DNA from: Planctomycetota bacterium
GTDB taxonomy: Bacteria > Planctomycetota > Phycisphaerae > Sedimentisphaerales > SM23-30
Direction: 5' to 3'
DNA: 7,123 bases
Assembly: GCA_029573975.1 (NCBI GenBank)
Contig: JAKQBU010000629.1
Location: 1 to 7,123, forward strand
Shown here: positions 1-6,263 of the stretch, one piece after another
How the letters are laid out: each line of letters begins with the position of its first letter
How positions within the stretch are numbered: the first letter of the stretch is position 1
Notes under the pieces: generated by a model
Told to the model about the DNA's origin: nothing
The model's database searches: none
Seen by the model: the letters and a program-made list of their open reading frames with translations, nothing else
Made by a program: the position numbers and the translations under genes

Positions 1-705
1 GTTCAATATCGCTATTGCGTCCTCATCCAGCGACTCAAACAGTTTCCCCTTTGCCTGCAAATAATTATCCCGTGTTCCATGATAATCCAGATGATCCCCC
101 GTCAGATTCGTAAACGCCGCCCCCGTAAATCGAATCCCCGCCGTCCGGTCCTGGTCCAATCCGTGGCTCGAGCACTCCATCACCGCCGCCTGCAAGCCGT
201 TTTCCCGCATCTGCCGCATCATCTCCGCCAGCCGTATCGCATCCGGCGTCGTATTATTGGCCGTGATAGCCCGCCCCGCCCCCACATCATATTCCACGGT
301 TCCCATCAGGCCGCACCCCATTCCCGCCGCTCCCAGCATCGCCCGCACCATATACGTCACCGTGGTCTTACCATTGGTTCCCGTCACTCCCAGCACCTTC
401 AGCGCTTCCGACGGTCTCCCCGCCGCCGCCTGCGCCAACTCCCCCAACGCTGCGGCACTGTTCTTTACCCGCACCGCCTCCGCTCCCCGCCACTGCCCCT
501 GTTCCACTACTACAATCGCTGCCCCTTGCTGAATCGCCTGCTGGATAAAATCATGACCATCCACCTGCACGCCCCGTACCGCCACAAAAATATCACCCGG
601 CCCCACCTGCCGGCTGTCACATACTACATGACCGAATTTCCGGGATTCCCCCGCCTCCTGGACGGATTCCTTCTCGATTGCACCTTTCAGGCCTGCTAAA
701 TCCAT
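1..705 (-). CDS. murE: UDP-MurNAc-tripeptide synthetase MurE, N-terminal 235 codons (runs off left edge)
   Basis: Cytoplasmic Mur ligase that adds the third stem-peptide residue to UDP-MurNAc-L-Ala-D-Glu using ATP. Seen in the translation: an N-terminal uridine-binding domain (about residues 1-95, with CDSRQVGPGDIFVAVRG), the ATP P-loop GTNGKTT at 109-115, TTPD at 152-155, SSHGL from residue 179, TNLTGDHLDYH ending at H209, and the QAKGKLF segment whose K219 sits where Mur ligases carry a carbamylated lysine. These motifs together separate MurE from MurC, MurD and MurF. The ATG at 703-705 has AGGA about 10 bases upstream. The frame is open to base 1, so roughly the second half of a usual ~490-residue protein is missing, including the motif that would show whether the substrate is meso-diaminopimelate or lysine. 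It follows ftsI after 158 bp and seems to have its own promoter. Confidence 0.96.
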   Translation of the reverse strand, partial: MDLAGLKGAIEKESVQEAGESRKFGHVVCDSRQVGPGDIFVAVRGVQVDGHDFIQQAIQQGAAIVVVEQGQWRGAEAVRVKNSAAALGELAQAAAGRPSEALKVLGVTGTNGKTTVTYMVRAMLGAAGMGCGLMGTVEYDVGAGRAITANNTTPDAIRLAEMMRQMRENGLQAAVMECSSHGLDQDRTAGIRFTGAAFTNLTGDHLDYHGTRDNYLQAKGKLFESLDEDAIAILN

Positions 706-729
706 TCTCGATTCATCCTGAACCATATC

Positions 730-765
730 AAAAAAGCAGATGATGCACTTCCTTGAACATCATCT
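730..765 (-). terminator. Terminator-like hairpin between ftsI and murE
   Basis: On the minus strand AGATGATG (765-758) pairs perfectly with CATCATCT (745-738). The loop is 12 nt, and two bases after the stem come six T residues (735-730). This has the shape of a weak Rho-independent terminator, with only four G-C pairs in eight. It lies about 100 bp after the ftsI stop and 25 bp before the murE ATG. It also starts almost exactly where transcription from the predicted murE promoter would begin, so it could instead be a 5'-end stem-loop of the murE mRNA. Confidence 0.5.
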
Positions 766-770
766 TTTGC

Positions 771-798
771 ATTATATCCCCCCACCCACACTTTGCAA
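771..798 (-). promoter_or_regulatory. Predicted sigma-70-type promoter for murE
   Basis: Minus-strand -35 TTGCAA (798-793), a 16-bp G-rich spacer, and a perfect -10 TATAAT (776-771). The expected start is near 764, inside the left arm of the hairpin at 730-765, leaving a leader of about 60 nt before murE. The -35 matches the consensus at four of six positions. Function is predicted from sequence only. Confidence 0.55.
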
Positions 799-863
799 CG
801 CTTCTTTGTCGCTTTTAATGTTTTCTCATAATCTCTTTATAAAATGGCAGGCATCCCTACGGT

Positions 864-2681
864 TTAGTTATTATCCGCCCCCCCGCCATCATTTCGCCGT
901 ATTCCTGCATTTTTATTCTCTTCCATCTTCCGCGCTGGTACTTCCAGATACGCCATACTCTGCCGCAATATTTCCTTCACAGCCGGTGCCGCCACCCGCC
1001 CGCCGGTATAACCAAGCCCCAAACTGCGATCCGGTTCATACACAATCACCATAACACACAATTTCGGATCCTCTGCCGGCGCCCCACCCACAAAGGAACT
1101 GATATATTTATTATCTTCATACCCTTTCCCTCCCTTTTTCGGCACTTTTGCCGTACCGGTCTTGCCGAACACCCGGTATTCATCCAGATAGGCGGTCTTT
1201 CCGGTTCCTCCCCCGCTCTCCACCACAGCCGTTAAAACCTGATCCACAATCAGCCGCGCTACTTTTTCCGAAATAATCTGATCGCCGGACTCTTCCCCCT
1301 CCTTCCCCGGTTCTTTCCCTTTTTTGACAAACTCCTCCACCACCGCACCATCGGGGGATAGAACACCCCGTGCCACTCGCGGCTGGATCCGCTTACCCCC
1401 GTTGGCAATCTCGCAGAACCCCCGGATCATCTGAATAGGCGTAGCCGCCACCGGTCCCTGTCCATAAGACGCCCGCGTCAGGGCATATTCGCCCCATTTC
1501 CATTCTTTCAGCGGCATCAGAATCCCGGCCCCCTCCCCCGATAAATCAATCCCTGTCTTCCGGCCGAATCCAAATTTCTCGATCATCGGATAAAAATACT
1601 TTTTCCCCATCTTCTGGGCAATTTTCGCCGTCCCAATATTGCTGGACTTGATGATGACCTCGGCTACACTCAGCACTCCGTGATACTGCCGGTATTCATG
1701 GATCGAACCAAACCCTTTCCCTGTGTACGGACCATCCAGACAATCGATTTTCTGATCCAGGGTGACATAGTTCCCTTCCAATGCCGACGCCAGTGTGAAC
1801 GGCTTAAAGGTACTGCCCGGTTCAATCGGATCCGTCAACGCCCGGTTCCGCCTCACCTCCGGACGGGCCTTGCCCGCCTGCTCCGGCTCAAACGTCGGCC
1901 AGTTCGCCAGCGCCAAAACCTCTCCGCTCTTGGGATCCATCACAATCCCCGTCGCCCCCGCCGCCCGGTACTTCTCCACCACCAGACGAAGCTGCTCCTC
2001 CACATACTCCTGGATCATCACATCCACACTCAAAACCACCGTATTCCCGTCCCGACCCGACTGACACTCCCCCAGTGTCCCGATCGGACGGCGCAGCGAG
2101 TCCATTCGCAGTTCAAACAATCCCGGCTCCCCCCTCAAATATTGGTTATAATACCCTTCCACCCCCTCTACTCCCTCATCATCCACATTCGTAAATCCCA
2201 GCACATGCGCCCCCAGCGAACCCATCGGATAACTCCGTACATATTCCCGCTGCAAGATTACTCCGCGTAGCCCTAAATCCCGTATCCGTTCCGTTTCCTC
2301 CTCGCTGAGCATCCGCTTCAGCCATACAAATCGCCTGTCCCTTCGCTCCTGAATCTTCGCATACACCTCCTCCCGGTCCAGCGACAGAATATCCGCCAGC
2401 CGATCCGATGTCCCGCGCACCTCCGCCAGCAGCGTCGGATCCACCGCGGCCGAATACACTTGATTGCTCACCGCCAGCACCCGCCCCCGACGATCTACAA
2501 TCAAACCGCGCCGCGCACTCTGGGGAATTAACTTCAATTGCTGACGATCCGCCCGCGCGCGGTAAAAGTCACTCTTCCACCCCTGCAAATAGGCACAGCG
2601 CCCCATTACCACCAGCAATAAAACAATCAATCCCGCCAGGCAGATCTGACCACGCCACATTTCTTGCCGCTCAGTTGACAC
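864..2681 (-). CDS. ftsI: Class B penicillin-binding protein, septal transpeptidase (FtsI/PBP3 type)
   Basis: Membrane-anchored D,D-transpeptidase that cross-links septal peptidoglycan in the periplasm. A short cytoplasmic N-terminus is followed by one membrane segment (about residues 11-27). The class B dimerisation domain begins with RRGLIVDRRGRVLAVS. The transpeptidase domain has all three active-site motifs: STFK with catalytic S290 and K293, SSN at 346-348, and KTGT at 507-510. No PASTA domain is seen. The tail after about residue 580 is charged and ends in Gly/Asp/Asn, and a Lys/Glu/Gly-rich insert (KKGKEPGKEGEESGD) precedes the KTGT region. At 605 residues the length is normal. The start shown is GTG at 2681, with AGG about 8 bases upstream and 13 bp after the ftsL stop. 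An ATG at 2660 (residue 8) is a possible alternative. The position just after ftsL and before murE favours FtsI over a sporulation-type SpoVD/PBP2 paralogue. Confidence 0.95.
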   Translation of the reverse strand: MSTERQEMWRGQICLAGLIVLLLVVMGRCAYLQGWKSDFYRARADRQQLKLIPQSARRGLIVDRRGRVLAVSNQVYSAAVDPTLLAEVRGTSDRLADILSLDREEVYAKIQERRDRRFVWLKRMLSEEETERIRDLGLRGVILQREYVRSYPMGSLGAHVLGFTNVDDEGVEGVEGYYNQYLRGEPGLFELRMDSLRRPIGTLGECQSGRDGNTVVLSVDVMIQEYVEEQLRLVVEKYRAAGATGIVMDPKSGEVLALANWPTFEPEQAGKARPEVRRNRALTDPIEPGSTFKPFTLASALEGNYVTLDQKIDCLDGPYTGKGFGSIHEYRQYHGVLSVAEVIIKSSNIGTAKIAQKMGKKYFYPMIEKFGFGRKTGIDLSGEGAGILMPLKEWKWGEYALTRASYGQGPVAATPIQMIRGFCEIANGGKRIQPRVARGVLSPDGAVVEEFVKKGKEPGKEGEESGDQIISEKVARLIVDQVLTAVVESGGGTGKTAYLDEYRVFGKTGTAKVPKKGGKGYEDNKYISSFVGGAPAEDPKLCVMVIVYEPDRSLGLGYTGGRVAAPAVKEILRQSMAYLEVPARKMEENKNAGIRRNDGGGADNN

Positions 2682-2694
2682 ATTCGTACCTATG

Positions 2695-3033
2695 CTAATT
2701 CGCGCTTATACTCTCGGCATTCTTCGCTAACTTTTCCTTCTCAACGACCGGTTTCTCTTCTCCCGGCGGGCATAACGCCAACCCGTAATACTCCACCCGT
2801 TCCCGGATCCGGCCCGGCCGCTCCAGCATCATACTTAACTGGCCCTGCTGACGCCATAACTCCTGACGTATCTGCTGTTCTTCCTCCCGCATATTCGCCA
2901 CCTGATACACCACCCGCTTATGCATCGTTCGAAAATGCACCAGCGCCAATCCGATCAGCAGCGCCATCACAAACAGACATATCATACGCTTACTATCAAA
3001 CACGTGCTTCTTCACACCTATACCATAACCCAA
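2695..3033 (-). CDS. ftsL: FtsL-like bitopic division protein
   Basis: Small membrane protein of 112 residues with the FtsL/FtsB layout: a short basic cytoplasmic N-terminus, one membrane segment (about 17-34, ICLFVMALLIGLALVHF), then a Gln/Glu/Arg-rich helix (about 38-72) suited to a coiled coil, and a PGRIRERVEYYGLAL segment like the short conserved end of the FtsL periplasmic helix. FtsL works with FtsB and FtsQ to recruit and activate FtsW-FtsI. FtsL sequences are poorly conserved, so the call rests on architecture and on the place directly upstream of ftsI. The start is uncertain. The longest frame opens at TTG (3033) right after an in-frame stop at 3040-3042. GTG codons at 3015 and 3003 are alternatives, and none of them has a convincing ribosome binding site. 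Confidence 0.82.
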   Translation of the reverse strand: MGYGIGVKKHVFDSKRMICLFVMALLIGLALVHFRTMHKRVVYQVANMREEEQQIRQELWRQQGQLSMMLERPGRIRERVEYYGLALCPPGEEKPVVEKEKLAKNAESISAN

Positions 3034-3084
3034 AATATTTTACTTTTCTCGTACTACAGTCGGGACAGCCGTATTCTCTCCTTT

Positions 3085-4050
3085 TTATTCCGGCAAATGC
3101 AGCTTCATACCGGTACGCAGTTTATCCGGACCGCCGGCCTTCTGGAACACCTCCTTGTTTATCTCCACAATCTCCTGATAACGAACCCCATTGCCCAATT
3201 GCTTCGCTGCTATTTTCCACAACGTATCCCCCTCTTTCACTTCATATACTCTGCCTTTGCGGCTTTCTTTTTTCTCGCTTCGCACAGGATTGCTTGCCTG
3301 GCCTCCCGAATCATTCGTTTCCGTCGATCCTATCTCCGGAATCACCAATTGCTGACCAATTTGAAGATTATCCCGGGAACCCATAGCCCGGCTGTTGGCC
3401 TCATAAATCTTATTAATATTCACCCACCGGTTGCCTTCCTTTTCCCCATATACCTTCCTGGCAATCTTGCTCAAGTCATCCCCCTTGCTCACCACATATA
3501 CCTGCGATTCTTTCGCCGGCGGGGTTACCAGATTCCCGGCAAACTGGATCGCCGAGGGTATCTCCTGGGTTACTACCGCATCCACCGCTCGCTCCACTTC
3601 CCCGCTCGGCGGAACAATCGTCGGCAACGGTTCAGGTATTACACTCGATTCCTGAGTCTTCACCGGCTCATTCGTCACAACCATTCCAGGCCGGGCACTG
3701 CTCGGCAGAAAACTCTCATACCGAATTGTCGGTTCATCACTGCGGACCGGAAAACTCATCGGCGGCCCCAGCGGCGCCGGCTCCTCCGTCAGCACCATCG
3801 GACTGGGAATATCCGGTTTCGGCGACGAAATCTGCACCAGCGGTTCCTGCGGCGATAACTGCTTCACCGCCACGGAGAGATTCACTCCTTCCGAAACCGC
3901 TTTGTCCGGCGTTCCTTCATCCACTTCGCTCAGCGCCAGCGTCTCATCCACATAATTGGTGCTGTTTTGATGCACATCACTTAAGACCACCGCAATCGCC
4001 ACAATAAACACCAGCCCCAGCAACAACCCTACTTTCGCTTCACGCGTCAT
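3085..4050 (-). CDS. Membrane-anchored protein with two C-terminal LysM domains
   Basis: A 321-residue protein. After MTREAK comes a hydrophobic segment (GLLLGLVFIVAIAVVL, about residues 7-23) that can act as signal anchor, so the rest should be outside the cytoplasmic membrane. Residues ~27-184 are a low-complexity Pro/Ser/Glu/Val-rich linker. Two LysM peptidoglycan-binding modules follow: residues ~185-239 (YVVSKGDDLSKIARKVYG to GQQLVIPE) and ~269-320 (YEVKEGDTLWKIAAKQLG to GMKLHLPE). There is no visible catalytic domain, so binding or anchoring to the wall is the likely role. It lies between rsmH and ftsL, a place where most dcw clusters have no such gene. The longer frame starting at TTG 4056 is rejected because AAGGAGG lies only one base before that TTG but 7 bases before the ATG at 4050. 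A function in septation is inferred from the neighbours. Confidence 0.9.
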   Translation of the reverse strand: MTREAKVGLLLGLVFIVAIAVVLSDVHQNSTNYVDETLALSEVDEGTPDKAVSEGVNLSVAVKQLSPQEPLVQISSPKPDIPSPMVLTEEPAPLGPPMSFPVRSDEPTIRYESFLPSSARPGMVVTNEPVKTQESSVIPEPLPTIVPPSGEVERAVDAVVTQEIPSAIQFAGNLVTPPAKESQVYVVSKGDDLSKIARKVYGEKEGNRWVNINKIYEANSRAMGSRDNLQIGQQLVIPEIGSTETNDSGGQASNPVRSEKKESRKGRVYEVKEGDTLWKIAAKQLGNGVRYQEIVEINKEVFQKAGGPDKLRTGMKLHLPE

Positions 4051-4057
4051 ACACAAG

Positions 4058-4064
4058 CCTCCTT
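4058..4064 (-). promoter_or_regulatory. Strong ribosome binding site that fixes the LysM gene start
   Basis: AAGGAGG (4064-4058) is seven bases before ATG 4050. It is the best Shine-Dalgarno match in the window and decides for the ATG over the TTG two codons earlier. Confidence 0.85.
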
Positions 4065-4092
4065 GCTTATCTTTTTGTCTTTCGGTTCAAAC

Positions 4093-4120
4093 ATTATATG
4101 GTTATTTACTCTATCGTAAA
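4093..4120 (-). promoter_or_regulatory. Predicted sigma-70-type promoter for LysM-ftsL-ftsI
   Basis: Minus-strand -35 TTTACG (4120-4115, four of six matches), a 16-bp spacer and a perfect -10 TATAAT (4098-4093), all in the 105-bp AT-rich gap between rsmH and the LysM gene. The expected start near 4086 gives a leader of about 36 nt. A short AAAGA/TCTTT inverted repeat (4118-4130) overlaps the -35. Confidence 0.5.
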
Positions 4121-4155
4121 GAATATCTTTATTTCTTCACCAAATATTATCGGAA

Positions 4156-5064
4156 TTACGAACCGCGACGGGCCACGCGCAGCTTTGCACTGCGGCTGCG
4201 GCGATTCCGCAAAATCTCCTCCCGCCCCGCCACGATCGGCTTCTTTGATATCTCATCGTAGATGCCTTCGGCATAATTCACCCGAAAACTGTTCTTGATC
4301 AGCCGGTCTTCCAGGCTGTGAAAGCTGATTACCGCCATCTGGCCGCCTGGAACCAGTAAATTCGGTCCCATTTCCAGCAATCGCTCCAGATGCTTCAACT
4401 CCTCATTTACCACAATCCGAAGCGCCTGAAACGTCCGCGTCGCCGGATGAATCTTATACTGCCATCCGCAATCCCGCAAACCAAACGCCTCCAGGATCAC
4501 TGCCGCCAACTCCAGCGTCCGCGTCAGACGCTGCCGGCGGCGAGCCGTCACAATCGCTTTGGCGATCCGGCGGCTCTTGCGCTCCTCGCCATATTCATAG
4601 AGCAAATCGGCCAGTTCTTTTTCCGGCAGCCCGTTCACCAGGTCTGCCGCCGTCTTTCCCAACCGGTCATCTAGCCGCATATCCAGCGGCCCGTCCTCCT
4701 GAAAACTAAAACCGCGATTCCGGTCCGCCATCTGGGCACTGCAAAAACCCAGATCCGCCAGAATCACAGACACTCCTTTTACTCCTAATTCCTGGAGCAC
4801 ATCATCCAGATAGCCAAAATTAGCTCGCCGCAATTCTACCCGGCATTTCACCCCCATCAGCTGGTTCCGTGCCGTTTCCAGACTGCTGGCATCCACATCC
4901 AAACCGATTAGTAAGCCTTTGTCATTTAATCGTTTAGACATCGCATACGCATGGCCTCCTTGCCCAATTGTCGCATCCACCAGTATGGCTTCCGGACCAT
5001 ATCGCAATGCATCCAGCAAGGGTTCCAGCAGAACCGGTTCATGTTTTTGGCCCGGCTCTTCCAA
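4156..5064 (-). CDS. rsmH: 16S rRNA (cytosine1402-N4)-methyltransferase RsmH (MraW)
   Basis: S-adenosylmethionine-dependent enzyme that methylates N4 of C1402 in the ribosomal decoding centre. At 302 residues it has the family length. Visible motifs are HEPVLLEPLLDAL (8-20), the SAM-binding DATIGQGGHAYAM (30-42), GLDVD (54-58), DLGFCSAQMAD (104-114) in place of the usual DLGVSSPQLD, RGFSFQEDGPLDMRLD (117-132), YGEERKSRRIAKAIV, HPATRTFQALRIVVNEEL, and GGQMAVISFHSLEDRLIK near the C-terminus. The start is TTG at 5064. It is supported by GAGGAG (5076-5071) six bases upstream, by the fit of the HEPVLL motif to the usual N-terminal distance, and by the lack of an early in-frame ATG. It follows an 80-codon ORF by 23 bp, so the two are probably co-transcribed and perhaps translationally linked. 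Confidence 0.96.
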   Translation of the reverse strand: MEEPGQKHEPVLLEPLLDALRYGPEAILVDATIGQGGHAYAMSKRLNDKGLLIGLDVDASSLETARNQLMGVKCRVELRRANFGYLDDVLQELGVKGVSVILADLGFCSAQMADRNRGFSFQEDGPLDMRLDDRLGKTAADLVNGLPEKELADLLYEYGEERKSRRIAKAIVTARRRQRLTRTLELAAVILEAFGLRDCGWQYKIHPATRTFQALRIVVNEELKHLERLLEMGPNLLVPGGQMAVISFHSLEDRLIKNSFRVNYAEGIYDEISKKPIVAGREEILRNRRSRSAKLRVARRGS

Positions 5065-5087
5065 TTTCCGCTCCTCGCTTCCAATCC

Positions 5088-5330
5088 TCAGGCCACTATT
5101 TTCGATTTTTCGTTACCCAGCAACATTTTTACCTGGTCAGAAAAATCAATTTCCGCATATGCCCCACCCCAACTTCGCACACGGTTCAAACGTTCTTCCA
5201 ATTGGCATAGCTCTTCTCGAATCGATTCCATATCCAATTCCGGTACATCATAGACCAGCTTTTTCTCCATGGACTCCGCCAGACCGACTCCTTCTTCCAG
5301 CGATGCCAAACCTGTACTGCAATCATTCAT
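5088..5330 (-). CDS. Small acidic protein of unknown function between mraZ and rsmH
   Basis: An 80-residue ORF that I do not recognise. It starts with ATG (5330) after TGGAGG and a four-base spacer, and stops 23 bp before rsmH, so it looks like a real translated gene rather than a shadow. No membrane segment or signal peptide is seen. The middle (MESIREELCQLEERLNRVRSW, about residues 34-54) should form a charged amphipathic helix that could be a short coiled coil. The N-terminal part is Glu-rich and the C-terminal part (EIDFSDQVKMLLGNEKSKIV) is mixed. It could be a small partner or regulator in the cluster. No function can be assigned from sequence alone. Confidence 0.72.
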   Translation of the reverse strand: MNDCSTGLASLEEGVGLAESMEKKLVYDVPELDMESIREELCQLEERLNRVRSWGGAYAEIDFSDQVKMLLGNEKSKIVA

Positions 5331-5355
5331 AAAACCTCCAGTCTCTGCTTTTCAA

Positions 5356-5385
5356 AACGTAATGAAATTTCAGGATTTATGTCAA
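5356..5385 (-). promoter_or_regulatory. Possible promoter in the mraZ-ORF80 gap
   Basis: A perfect -35 hexamer TTGACA (5385-5380) is followed after 18 bp by the weak -10 TACGTT (5361-5356, three of six matches). It lies in the 138-bp gap after mraZ and would give a leader of about 20 nt that includes the TGGAGG of the next ORF. Confidence 0.33.
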
Positions 5386-5468
5386 TGGAAACCGCTTTCC
5401 AAGTATTTTTCTCACCGCGAGTGGGATTTCTCCGCTCCACACGCACGCCTCAGGCCCATATCCGCACA

Positions 5469-5948
5469 TTACCAGCCCGCTGTTTCACGCTCACGACGCA
5501 TGGCTTCCTCACGCGCCTTCAGCAGCATCTGCTCGTGATCCAGCAGATGCTCCTCTAAATACCGTTCCCACTGCTGTTGATCCCAGATCTCCAGATGATC
5601 TCTGGCGCCGATCAGCGTCACCTGCTCCTTGAGGCCGACACGCCGAAGTGCTTTTTCGTTCAAAAGCACTCGACCTTGCCGATCCAGCTCTACCCTGCCG
5701 GCCAGTGCGTAATTGACCCGGTCAAAGGCCAATGACTCATCTGGGGCCACCATCCGTGGAGCCACGGCAAGGGCGATGCGCTGATAATACTTGTCCGGAT
5801 ATAAACTTAAGATCCGGTTCACTCCCAATACCTGATAAAATCCCTGACCATGCTCCTGGGGATCAATCTGCTCCCGAATCCTTGCAGGGACCGACAATCG
5901 ATTTTTCTCGTCGATCGTCAATTCATACTCGCCGGTTAATAACAGCAT
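5469..5948 (-). CDS. mraZ: Transcriptional regulator MraZ
   Basis: DNA-binding protein with two AbrB-like halves, normally a ring-shaped oligomer, that represses its own dcw promoter in enterobacteria. The two signature DxxxR motifs are present: D13-R17 (DEKNR) in the first half and D89-R93 (DRQGR) in the second. They are followed by VTLIGARDHLEIWDQQQWERY, the typical end of the second half. At 159 residues it is slightly longer than many MraZ proteins because of a charged C-terminal helix (about 129-156). The start ATG at 5948 has a purine-rich AGAGAAGG just upstream and gives the usual N-terminus (MLLLTGEYELTID). It is the first dcw gene, downstream of a 466-bp control region with five TGGN boxes at 10-bp spacing, which predicts autoregulation. 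The sequence flavour resembles Planctomycetota MraZ (from memory). Confidence 0.95.
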   Translation of the reverse strand: MLLLTGEYELTIDEKNRLSVPARIREQIDPQEHGQGFYQVLGVNRILSLYPDKYYQRIALAVAPRMVAPDESLAFDRVNYALAGRVELDRQGRVLLNEKALRRVGLKEQVTLIGARDHLEIWDQQQWERYLEEHLLDHEQMLLKAREEAMRRERETAGW

Positions 5949-6032
5949 GGCCTTCTCTTCTGCTGCCGCAACTTCTATGTAACAGAAATTCCGGTTCGGT
6001 TATGCAAAAAACTTACCATCAGATATAATTCG

Positions 6033-6051
6033 AAAAAGTTTTACACTTTTT
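6033..6051. repeat. AT-rich perfect inverted repeat in the mraZ leader
   Basis: AAAAAGT (6033-6039) and ACTTTTT (6045-6051) form a perfect 7-bp inverted repeat with a 5-base centre, 30 bp downstream of the last TGGN box and about 85 bp before mraZ. It could be a protein-binding palindrome or a weak bidirectional terminator. With one G-C pair per arm it is too weak to call either. Confidence 0.4.
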
Positions 6052-6080
6052 GATATGGTCTCAGGATTAGCTTTCAGCTC

Positions 6081-6124
6081 GCCACTGCTCACCACTAATT
6101 CCCAACATCTACCATATTTTCCCA
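6081..6124 (-). promoter_or_regulatory. MraZ operator: five TGGN boxes with 10-bp period
   Basis: On the minus strand, in the direction of mraZ, the boxes are TGGG (6124-6121), TGGT (6114-6111), TGGG (6104-6101), TGGT (6094-6091) and TGGC (6084-6081). Each is followed by exactly six other bases, so they recur at exactly 10 bp. The known E. coli MraZ operator is a set of TGGGN direct repeats with 5-bp spacers, which is the same 10-bp period. The nearest gene downstream is mraZ itself. The positions just before and after the array (6131 and 6071) break the pattern, so the array has five units. Confidence 0.82.
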
Positions 6125-6185
6125 CTACTTCAATAAAAAAATTTCTCTTTTTTTTACATTTTTTTCAACTTTCATCAATACGCAC

Positions 6186-6224
6186 TATATATCGCGGTTT
6201 TCAATCGAATAAACCGCATATATA
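6186..6224. repeat. Long dyad: 14-bp stem with one bulge
   Basis: GCGGTTT (6194-6200) pairs with AAACCGC (6211-6217) across a 10-base centre. Skipping the single bulged C at 6193, TATATAT (6186-6192) continues the pairing with ATATATA (6218-6224). It lies between the predicted mraZ promoter and the TGGN boxes, without a T-tract directly after it. It could be a regulator-binding palindrome or an RNA stem-loop in the mraZ leader. Confidence 0.6.
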
Positions 6225-6263
6225 CACATATTCTTATAAAAAATTTTTAACTCATTGTTATTC

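Noticed and set aside
79..699. Plus-strand 206-codon frame opposite murE
   Set aside because: Arg/Pro/His-rich composition, no ribosome binding site, and it lies entirely opposite a clear murE frame; a shadow.
2920..3858. Plus-strand 312-codon frame opposite the ftsL and LysM genes
   Set aside because: Arg/His/Leu-rich shadow without recognisable domains; the minus-strand frames have clear membrane segments and LysM motifs.
4051..4056. TTG start two codons upstream of the LysM gene ATG
   Set aside because: The Shine-Dalgarno AAGGAGG would be one base from the TTG; spacing fits only the ATG at 4050.
5390..5440. GC-rich short inverted repeats after mraZ as a terminator
   Set aside because: Only 3-bp stems around the GCGAGTG region and no proper T-tract on the minus strand.
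6024..6029. Plus-strand TATAAT as a promoter
   Set aside because: No acceptable -35 at 16-18 bp and no plus-strand gene downstream.
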